Positions 35,994 to 45,158 of a stretch of DNA of 64,000 bases are shown here, one piece after another. Numbering within the stretch: the first letter of the stretch is position 1; every line of letters begins with the position of its first letter. The notes beneath the pieces were generated by a model. It made no database searches. It was not told where the DNA came from and worked only from the letters and a program-made list of their open reading frames with translations. The position numbers and the translations under genes are program-made. This DNA is from Grammothele lineata (lineage: Eukaryota > Basidiomycota > Agaricomycetes > Polyporales > Polyporaceae): NCBI GenBank assembly GCA_002150815.3, contig NDFF03000141.1, forward strand, positions 62,001 to 126,000, in the 5' to 3' direction.

Positions 35994-37625
35994 ATGCACC
36001 GTGCATACCGTCTCCTTGTGTCTCGTTGATGGCGTACTCGGATGGCGTACCTGGTCTTCTATGCGTTTCCCTGGGCGGACGTGGACTTCAGTCAGCAGGA
36101 TAGATACCGGCGACACATGCATCCAGGATATCCCCCTTCATCTTCCTATCTTATGTCCTGCACACGCATTTCGTGTCGCCACCGTCCGCCTCGATCCTCG
36201 GTTTTCCCTCATTTCAGCCTTGTATCCGAGATAAGCATACACCAGCATCGATCTCGCCATCCCACCTGCTTCTTGGGGTTCGGCGTATTGTATTCTACTT
36301 GAAGCTTGTATCTGTTGCACATGATCATTGAATGGAATAATGACGTGGATATACGAGTTACCATCTGAAGCCAACCGGACGTCACGGTAATTATCGAAAT
36401 GGGTGCAATTGAAGTCAATTATCGATGCTTGGTCGATCCATCATGCCTCCGCGCGCCGGGCCGTCCTCAGGCACGCCGGCCCCTAACAACCCAGCCGTCT
36501 TCACTCTCTTTCCGGGCCCGACACATTTCCAGCCACTACTAGTCATCCTCGGTCACCCCCTCGCAGCCCACACGAATGTCTAAGCGCTTCCACGCTTCCG
36601 CTTCCTGACGGGAATGCAGCGACAACATGAGCCTGCGTCTGTCTCAACTCAAACGATACTCATCGCCGCCGGTCGGATGACCGATTCTCTCGTCCACGCC
36701 CCCTCACTTCCGCTGCGCCATACCCACGCGGCGGAACTCGGACGTAGGGAGTATGTGTATATATGTAGCCGGTATAGCAGCTCGCAGCACATACTTGTCC
36801 AACTCCGGGATCGGAGCCGCAACTTCGCAGGTCATTCGTCCGCGTCACTTCTCATCCCCGTTTGCGTCATCACTTACGTTCAAATAGATATTCGAACTAT
36901 AGCTTATGAAAGGCTGTATGCATCAGCTGCTGGGATAAGGCGGTTTGGATGCCCAGACAAAGGCTATGCTTTGGCCCGGACGAACCAACGGATTCTTCGC
37001 CCGGCAAGCTCTGAGCTACATCTTCTTCCAGTGCGGCCAGCATACGGAACCCCAAATCCCGAATGGTACATGCTGTTATGGTTCGCCGTGTACAGGCCCA
37101 ACAGCAAGCCGTCGGAAAGGGGTTAGCCACTGCGCTTTACCCATCATCTGCCACAGTGGCTCAAGCTCAGGTCTCGAGACGGCCACTACATGAGTGGCCG
37201 TGCGTGGGGGAGGCCACGGACCACGGCGCTGTCAGTGGCGCACGGCGTTCTAACGGGCTTTCGCAAGGGAACGTCGGCCACCATGTAGGCGGCCGCTTAT
37301 TAGGGTGCTCAAGCCCGCTTTCGACGACATCATGCAAAGCAAGTACTATTATATCGCGACGGGTGGTTGCTTTGTCTCGCGAACGCTTTGACAGTGGCTC
37401 ACGGAACATGCACTATGTCTATATAGCCAACAAGTGGCATGCTGTTGTTTTCCCCTTCCAACATCGTCCCCTCTCTGCCGTACTGTCTCTCCTCTCCTCA
37501 CGCTGCTCCTGCGTGCTCAGTCTGAGACAAGGCGTGGAACGCCAACTCGACACGAAGTCGTCAGCGTGCGGCCTTCTGATCACGCACCTCAGCTCTATTC
37601 GCCCTCTGCTCAGACCGACTCCAGG
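35994..37625. other. 1.6-kb intergenic region, no gene recognised
   Basis: Between ATG8 and the four-helix membrane protein, both on the plus strand. Frames up to about 200 codons overlap on both strands with no family resemblance and no intron-supported continuation. The right part must hold the promoter of the gene at 37626. Confidence 0.4.
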
Positions 37626-38948
37626 ATGGGAAGGCTTCACTTCGCAATCAAGTTCTGCATGTGTATGTTTTCTGCTGTGCAAAATTGTGAAGGGGGTCCC
37701 TAGCTGAAGAGCCTTTTCTTCTTATCTGCGCGCAGCTCTTTTCATACTTCTGTGCCATATCGGCCTCGCCATTCTCTTTATTCTTTCGTTCGCCGTGCAC
37801 TCGGGAAAGAGTGAGTGTCGTTCCGGGGTCTAGCGACCGTTTCCACCCTCTGCTGTATGGAAGCGACCCACTGATTCTTGTTACACTTCGTATAGGCACA
37901 GAAGCCATCGCGCTCGGCGTACAAGCTGTACTTGTTGTGTTGACATCGATACGGTACGCATTTCGGTTCGATTAACAACACGCCCTTCTCACGTGTTTTG
38001 CAGCCTTTGGTACTACAGCGCGCGGCACCGAAAGCCACTGTCGGACCCCACGCGGGTCAGGCGTGATACCTTCGACGAGCGCATATTCGTGGGGTCAACG
38101 TGTATCCTTAGCTTGGGTGAGTCTCGGCGGTCCCGATGAAGTACTCCAAGCCTCAAGTAAAAGTCACTGACGTCGTCTGAACTGCAATAGCCGGTGCAGT
38201 GTGGGTAACCGCGCATGGATTCACACTCCCAGATGATTTCGTAGGGCTTCCCCGCCCAGACGTCGCCGCAATTGTCGCCATCACGCTAGTCTGGCTGGCG
38301 TGGTCAATATGTACGTCTTCCACGCCCCGTCCTTACCTTTCCCTCGCTGACTGACTCACCCCCGTTCCTGACGCACCAGCCTTCCACCTCGTCTGGATTG
38401 TCGTCCAGGAAGAGAATCCGTGGATCGCCGCCGCAGACCTCGAGACTATGTCAGCCCCCGCGTCTGGGGTTGTGACCGTCCAATGGCCGCGCACGGAGAA
38501 GATTTCCGGGCCTAAAGCCCTGCAGCCTACCCATCCCGCCCCACGCTCGCGTCCGCTCGAGCAGGCGGCGCTTACCCCGCGCCCTCTCCGCCGCATGGGC
38601 CCGTTCCGTCTCCCTGATGGCCGCCTCTCCGCCAAGGTCCTCGCTGTCCAGCACAACACTCCCCCAGAGATGTGGGACCACGCGAACCTCGAGCGGCTGC
38701 GCAAGGAGCGGGAGCGGGAGCTAGAACGGGAGGCGCGAGAGCAGGAGGTAAGGGCGAGGGAGCGGGAGGCGCGAGAGAGACGGCGTCCAAACGCGCCCAA
38801 CCCGATCGCCCCCGCGTTCCCCGCGCCCGAGTTCGAGGTACAGCAAGTGCGGCCTGCGTACAACCCACGCGCACGTCAACTGTGCTCGCCGCCACCTGTG
38901 AAGACGAGCGCGCAGCAGTGGTATTTCACCCCTGGGGAAGCCTTGTAA
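37626..38948 (+). CDS. four-helix membrane protein with charged C-terminal tail, unknown
   Basis: Six exons (37626-37662, 37736-37810, 37896-37953, 38004-38116, 38191-38310, 38380-38948) give 323 residues. Helices: LFILLCHIGLAILFILSFAV, TEAIALGVQAVLVVLTSI, FVGSTCILSLAGAVWVTAHG, VAAIVAITLVWLAWSISFHL. They are joined by short loops, one basic (RHRKPLSDPTRVRRDTFDER). The C-terminal half is cytosolic-looking: Pro-rich, then an Arg/Glu-rich coiled-coil-like run (about residues 230-265), ending YFTPGEAL. The four-helix bundle with a long disordered tail recalls MARVEL-type proteins, but I see no diagnostic motif and leave the function open. Confidence 0.7.
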
Positions 38949-39346
38949 AAATCTCTTGCTTCGTAATTGTCGTTTTGATCTGCCGGATCTGCATACGTTT
39001 TTCTTGACTGCTAAGTTATCAAGACATCCTTCGTCAGAGGTCGTGTTTGTAACCGGCCACCATACACTCCTTCATCTTGTTTCCGTCCTTGTATCCTTGC
39101 TTGTCGTTCCTTAGTTCCCCGTGTAGCAATAGCGATATCAATTTAGAACTTTTGGTTGGAGCTACTGCGATGGGAAGAATTCCTAGTAATATACATTCCG
39201 AGTTCCTAGATACCAGCACGATTAAATCCCGTACCATATCAAGTGAAGAGCGACAGATGAAGCAGGAGAGCATGATACAAGCAAAGCAAGTGCAGGACGA
39301 ACGATAACCCTGAGGATGATGCCAGATGGAAAGATGAAAGGGAAAT

Positions 39347-41223
39347 CTATAGATCCGTCCAATTTATACCATCGTCAACTTCGTTCCAATATTCCGAGTC
39401 AGAGTTTTCATCAACTTCTACATCGCCCTGCTGCGTGATATCATGTGCGGGGACTGGAAGCCCGCTTGGAATCGTACGCTCAACGTCCATCGGCTGGTGG
39501 GACGCTATGCTGGAAGAGGCTGCTCCATCCGCCAAACCCACGGCTCTCCAAAGGGCCTCTTCGTCCTCGTCCATCTCTTCCGTGTCGGATTGCGTTGGGG
39601 TGGATGGTGGAAGAGTCCCGCTGCTCGACACATACGGTGAGCTCAGAGCAGTGCGGTACGACCGAGACGATCTGGTGGTTAAGGAGGGCGACGAGGAGCG
39701 GACAGACGATCCGGATGCGTAGCTGAGGGATTGATGCGTGTACGGCGTCCGCGTGCCCGACCGGGACGTTGACCGGGATGGCGACCGAGATATGTATGAC
39801 AGGGACCGCGGAGTCGACAAACCCGATGACCGCCAAGAGACAGACTCCCAGCCACTGATTGTGTGCGTGCTTGCACTTATCGTTGAGACCGTCGGGCTGG
39901 CGGGAGGCGTAGAGACGGGGTACGGATCCGGGGGTGGCTCCGCAGGCGTGAAACCGACGATACCCTCCTCAAGGATCACGTAGTCGCACGAGGCGGGGAC
40001 CGCGACGTTCGAAAAGATGACCGTCAGTCGTCGCAAAGCTAATTCGTCTTCGTCCGCGTCAGGATTTAACGCCTCCGGCCCCCTGCCGAGTGCGTATGCG
40101 ACGCGCGGGAGCGTCGTCGTGCGGATCGTACGGCTGAGCATCGCGCGTGCGTTGAGCTGGTTCGGCCAGACGTGTCCGAGGATGCCTTCGTGCGCGTCCT
40201 CGTTGGGCAAGGTGTGCGCTCGAGCGAACCAGCGCGCCTGGTCTGAATAGCGCAGTTGGTCTGCGGAGGTGTCCTGTCCTGCTGTGCGGGCAGGCGAGTT
40301 TCGTGTGCCCCCAAGGATGATGACGGCCAGCTTATATTCGCTGGCGAGGTAGTGCGCGAGCGAGCCGATCCTACGCAGAATTTGGGCGCGGAAGGTAAGG
40401 TCCTCGAATATGGGATAGTTGCGTGTATCGAAGATGTCAGAGATGAGGTCGACGACGACGAGTTTGAGAGGCTTCGTGGCGAGGTGCCGCTCTGCGACTT
40501 CGGGCACACTCTCTTCGAGTACGCGAATGAGTGTTTCGTAGTTACCCACACTGTCGAATATAATGTGGGGCGCATGGTGGGCACAATGTTCACCAGAGAG
40601 GCGAGGGTTGCTCTTGAGGATTTGATTCAAGCGCTTGGCAGACTCACGGAGCAGATCTTCCCGTGTGGTAATGTAGTATGCTGATCCAGAGAGCCCTCCT
40701 TGTTTCACGGGAAGCTGGACAGAAAGTGCAAGTTGTAAAGCCAGCTGTGTCTTTCCCACGTTGCTAGAACGTGTGAGCCTTAGCCACACAGGCAAAAGGC
40801 GGCCCGCAGCGAAATGAGGCAGACCTTTCACCACAAATCTCCCAGACCATGCCGGTGCGGATTCCTCCACCGAAGGCTTGATCGACCTCGAAGTCTCCGG
40901 TCGTGAACATTTCTGTCTCAATCCCGCGAGAGAACATCTTGCCGAGAGGCCGCGGCGCGACGTCGTGGTAGAGATCCCTGCAGGCGAGGTCTATTAGAGT
41001 CTCCATCTTGTCGAGGCGTATGCAGCATTTCTTGGCGGCATCTTTGGGTGTTTTAGAGAGGAGATCGGCAACCGTCTTGAGCTTTCCTGTCACATGGAAT
41101 CCGTTCAGTACAACTAGCAACGCTTCGTAGAATGACATACGAAATATCGCACACACCTCGAGCCAAGTCTTGCTTCTGAGTGGGGGTGAGACTTGGGAGA
41201 CCAGACAAGAGCCGCTTCTCCAT
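39347..41223 (-). CDS. RAD57: RAD57-like RecA-fold recombinase paralog, copy A (intact)
   Basis: Rad51 paralog of the Rad57/XRCC3 type, which assists Rad51 filament assembly in recombinational repair. Exon 1 is 41157-41223. The N-terminal region includes KLKTVADLLSKTPKDAAKKC and FEVDQAFGGGIRTGMVWEI. Walker A is G-E-S-N-V-G-K-T-Q, formed across an intron that splits the Ser codon. Then QLALQLALSVQLP, the Walker B-like LKLVVVDLISDIF and WPNQLNARAMLSRTIR. Past RRLTVIFSNVAVPASCDYVI comes a long Ser/Thr-rich tail ending EYWNEVDDGINWTDL. Total about 585 residues, longer than yeast Rad57 (460) because of the tail. It is the only one of the three neighbouring copies with its whole frame and tail intact. 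Confidence 0.82.
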
Positions 41224-41732
41224 CTCCGGCCTATATACCTCCGCGAGTCGGGCGATCGGTGGTGGCGTCGCGGTCGCGGACCTCGTTTCCAGTTACCGCG
41301 ACACGATCGACGCGTAATCCGTGCCGGCGATCAAACTTAAAGCGTTTATCATGTGACATCTACTCTCTGGAATCTGGAGAGATCTGGAACCTGCTATTGC
41401 CTCGGTACTACACACTACACCTGACTTTGCAACCAACTAGTATTCCAAGCCTGGTCATATCTAGCACGCCACCGCGAATCAAGGGTTGGCAGTGGATAAT
41501 AATACAATGATCCAAGACGACATTCAGTCTGAGACGACAGTGACCGTGACTGTCAATAAGTTCAGTGGATTAGAGGCCTAGTATGTTATCGTCAAGGAAG
41601 TCCCAATTCGCGGTTGTGGCCATTCTCTGGGTGATCATTTGACATTCGCGAGAGACAGAAGTTTTATGAGTGTCAAATCGCCGCCTCCATATGCTCATAT
41701 AACGCTCTTCCAAAAAGGATAGCGCCGTTCGC

Positions 41733-41993
41733 TTAAGCTACAGCATTCCAGAGCGCCTCCTCATCTAAGTCCATACTGGACTGCATCGAGGTGGCGGGAG
41801 GGCATGTGCCAGTACTGGAAACAAATGGAGAGCTTCCAGCGAGGGCCGTGCGATATGACAGGGATGGTGAATCGAGGGACTGGTGGAGTGACGAAGAACA
41901 GGCGAACGCGTTGGACGTATCGTGATATGAGTGACAGTGCATGCTGATTGATCGCGACGCTGACGAGGACGACTCGGAAACATATGAGAGGGA
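41733..41993 (-). pseudogene. remnant of the C-terminal tail of RAD57-like copy B
   Basis: Directly downstream of the copy B stop at 41994-41996 the same frame continues without interruption to a second TAA at 41733-41735. It still resembles the tail of copy A: SLSYVSE against SLSYISR, SYRTALAGSSPFVSS against SYRTALSSPYVSS, and DEEALWNAV against DEEALWRAV. The final segment ending in NWTDL is absent. The first stop is therefore secondary, and this part no longer codes unless it is read through. Confidence 0.7.
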
Positions 41994-43414
41994 TTAGAGC
42001 AATGGAGGAGTTAGCCCATCCAACGACCTTCGGGAAAGTGATTGCGGGTTTCGATAAGAGCTGCCAGTGTCGTTGCTTGACGTGGAAACTGGGGCGCTGG
42101 CAGGTGGTATCGTGGCGGGATATGATGATGAGGGAGAGGTTTCTGGTGGGAAACCAACCAGGCCGTCGTCTAAGATAACATAGTCGCATGACGCGGAAGG
42201 GGCAGCGCTCGAGTAGATGACTGTCAGGCGGCGGAGTGGCACCATGTCTTCTCCCGCTTTTGCACCTTGGCCAATGGTCACTGAACCCCCGAGTTCACGT
42301 GTGAGCCATCTACAGGTCCTAGTGCGGTTGGTACGGCTGAGTATCGCGCGCACGTTGAGCTGGTTCGCCCAGACGTGTCCGAGAATGGCCTCATGAGCGT
42401 CTTCGTTTGGAAACGTATCTGCTCGGGAGAACCACCGTGCCTGATCCGAGTAGCGTAGCCTGTCTGCGGCGGTATCCTTGCCGTCAGTGTAGGGGCGTGA
42501 GTCTTGCACGCCACTAAGGACGACAAAGGCGAGCCTATACTTCTTAGCGAGGTGATGCGCGAGGAAGCCAATGCGGTGCAGGACCTTGGCGCGGTATTTG
42601 CGATTTTTGTATATCTTGTGTTTGAAGAGGTCAGTGAAAAGGTCGACCACGATGAGTTTGATGGGTTTCGCAGTTTCAATGGTCATTTGTCGTTCCACAG
42701 TTTCGAGGGCTCTTCCACCAAGTATGTCGATGAGGGCTCGTCCATCATCTGTATGGTCGAAGTGGATATGAGGAGCACTACCACTGCAGTGCGTGTAAGA
42801 GGGAAGAGTGCGAGAGTTGGCCAGGACCTGGTGCAGCCGTTCAGACTCTGCCATAAGGTCATTGCGTGAAGCGATGTAGTAAGTTGACCCAGATAGACCT
42901 CCAAGCTCTGGAGGAAGCTGGACAGAGAGGGCCAACTGTAGTGCCAGCTGCGTCTTTCCCACGTTGCTGGAACGAGCAGTCAGAACACGCGTAAGACAAC
43001 TCAACTGACGCTTGGTTGACCAGACCTTTCGCCACATATTTCCCATACCATCCCGGTACGTATGCCTCCTCCAAGTGCTTTGTCAATTTCGAAATCTCCC
43101 ATCATGAACATCTCTTCCTTAACCTCGCGAGGAGAAAGCTTGCTGAAGGACTCTGGTGCGACTTCGTGGTAGAGATCTTTGCAGACGACGTCTATTATGG
43201 TTTCCATTTTGTCAACGCGTATACCACATCTTCTAGCTGCATCTACGGATGGATTAGAGAGAAGATCGGTCACTGTCTTCAATCTCCCTACGTCGCGGTG
43301 GCGGTTCAACGATAATGTAGATGGCAAACAACAAGACTGATACGCACCTTTAGCCAGATCAGACTTCTGAGTATGTGTGAGGCTTGGGAGGTGGGACAAG
43401 AGTTTTCCCTCCAT
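41994..43414 (-). CDS. RAD57-like recombinase paralog, copy B (tail truncated)
   Basis: Starts MEGKLLSHLPSLTHTQKSD, collinear with copy A. The core is intact: RLKTVTDLLSNPSVDAARRC, FEIDKALGGGIRTGMVWEIC, Walker A G-E-S-N-V-G-K-T-Q across an intron at the same codon as in copy A, IKLIVVDLFTDLF, DQARWFSRADTFPNEDAHEA, WANQLNVRAILSRTNRT, RRLTVIYSSAAPSASCDYVI. By eye over half of the core residues equal copy A. The frame ends at TAA 41994-41996 in the Ser-rich tail, leaving about 435 residues. Either a functional shortened paralog or an early pseudogene. No frame break was seen in the core, and the splice sites are canonical. Confidence 0.7.
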
Positions 43415-43638
43415 AGGCGACTGTGGGCATGTGCCAATGCATCCAGTCATCGACGGCGATGGCGTTCTGGAGGATACACGACCGTTGAGCCTGTTCGAGT
43501 ATGAAGTTTATGTCATGCGACTTCAGCGGAGATCATTGGGAATTCCAACGCGAGCGCGACCGGCAATCAAACCGCTCTTCTCAAGGACATACTACCTACC
43601 AGCTGTCTACTACTTAGTAATTTAATAGTAACACTAAC

Positions 43639-43672
43639 GGTTTTTACTCTCCGAACTTCTAGGAGTAAAACC
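43639..43672. repeat. short hairpin-forming inverted repeat
   Basis: ggtttttactc and gagtaaaacc form a near-perfect stem of ten pairs around a short loop, in AT-rich sequence upstream of copy B. Function unknown. It could be the remnant of a small element or chance. Confidence 0.35.
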
Positions 43673-43827
43673 ACTAAATCGTAGAAATCAAGCTACGTCT
43701 CATCCCATCAAGGCTATAGCGAAGTCGCGGTGTTGCAATAACACTGACAGCAAGGTACGATAGCGAGTTAACAGCATATGGTACATAAGTACAGATCAAG
43801 TCACGGCCAGCGTGCAAGAGAGAAATC

Positions 43828-43872
43828 CTACAAGTCAGTCCAATTAACACCATCGTCCGTGTCTTTCCAGTA
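43828..43872 (-). pseudogene. displaced 3' end of RAD57-like copy C
   Basis: Read on the minus strand this codes YWKDTDDGVNWTDL followed by TAG (43828-43830), matching the C-terminus of copy A (YWNEVDDGINWTDL). It lies immediately beyond the 1314-bp element. Joining it conceptually to the sequence at 45187 after removing one copy of the 8-bp duplication restores one continuous frame, so this is the original end of copy C, now cut off. Confidence 0.85.
43865..43872. repeat. left target-site duplication (8 bp)
   Basis: ttccagta, identical to 45187-45194 on the other side of the element. A perfect 8-bp duplication is typical of hAT transposon insertion. Confidence 0.85.
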
Positions 43873-43891
43873 TAGGGTTCCGCAACTAAGT
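43873..43891 (+). repeat. left terminal inverted repeat
   Basis: 19 bp, perfect inverse of 45168-45186. It defines the left end of the hAT-type element. Confidence 0.9.
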
Positions 43892-45110
43892 CCCCGGCCA
43901 GTTAGTAACATATGTTACTTACAAGAGGGCCTCTGGCGACTTTTAAACCTATGTTACAAATTAGTTACTATGTTAAAAAGTCCGTAGGACGCTCAAAAGG
44001 CGGGGAAATGGGTTAAAATAGCGTTTCTGGTCAGTTTCCTTCCCTTCAGATTCGTTTCCGAGCCTTCCAGCTGACTCTGGAAGCATGGTGCGTGTTTTAA
44101 ACGCATCGGAGGGACTTTGCGACAGTAGGCGCCTAGTATTCACGGTGCATGGGCGTCGCATGTACATGACATCAGAGGGGCCGACAGACCAGCTCATGAG
44201 GCAAGTGAAACTTTCAACGTCTATGTGCGGCACCTCGTCTGATCAATCTCGAAGGTGCCGACTCTGAGCCGCTACTGTACCCGGTGTGAGGACGTTTGCG
44301 CGGAGGAGCCGCAACCACGCAATCGCGCACAAACACCCCGGGGAAGCCGCAACCATCGCTTACATCACGGAGGAGCCTACATTGTGGGAAGAGCGTAAGA
44401 ACGCATAGCTGTGAGCGTAGACCGGCGTCGACCCCCGCGCGACGGAGCCTTAATGCGCCCGGCGGGATGCCGGTGAGGAAACCGCTCCCATCGGCGGGCA
44501 TGCGTGCGGAGGCGCTTGAAGACTTGAGGCTGAAGGATCACGATTCGGTGTGGCCGTGAGCTGGTCGAAGGCGCTGCGAAAGTTGTCTTGGAGGAAATGC
44601 GTGCTGTGGCGCATAGAGACTTCGTTCACCGGAGGCCTCACTGTTATAGTAGTAAGTAACATTTGTTACTAACGAGCCAGGTTACCCAGTAGTTCGCTTA
44701 ATAAGTATTCTCTCTTCGAAGGCTCACAATTGATGGCTCAAGAGGATAACATTATCAAAACATGATGAGACTTACGACAGAGAATGACACCTTGCAAGAA
44801 GTTCCTGCAGGATCAACGGTGACCGGTGAAGGGCCAAGTTCAACGGCTGTACCACGACCGACGCAAACATTTAAAACCCTTAAAGGCGCATCGGGCCGGG
44901 AAAAACCCGGCCGGTCGGCTCACCGCCGGGCCGCTCGCTCACGCAGCCCATACCAACTTGAACCTCGAGTAGCATAAGTATTTTGCTACCTAGACCTCGT
45001 GCACCGCGCTCGCTGCTGCTTAGATCTACTGACCAACCCCAAGGTGAGTTTTTTACTTTGTGACGACTTAGTTACACCCCAATTTCACAGCTTATCGGCG
45101 GCTGTGTAAT

Positions 45111-45131
45111 TAACACGTTACTAACGTGTTA
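45111..45131. repeat. perfect palindrome near the right end of the element
   Basis: taacacgtta-c-taacgtgtta: two 10-bp arms around one base, about 37 bp inside the right terminal repeat. A candidate protein-binding site within the transposon. Confidence 0.7.
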
Positions 45132-45158
45132 TTAACACCACTTAGTTACAAGTGTTAC

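Noticed and set aside
37940..37990. ttcggttcgatt considered as a tRNA T-arm
   Set aside because: It lies in an intron of the four-helix membrane protein and no matching acceptor or anticodon stem is visible.
44214..44559. Frames of 87-95 codons inside the hAT-type element, considered as transposase remnants
   Set aside because: No DDE or hAT dimerisation motif visible and far too short for a hAT transposase.
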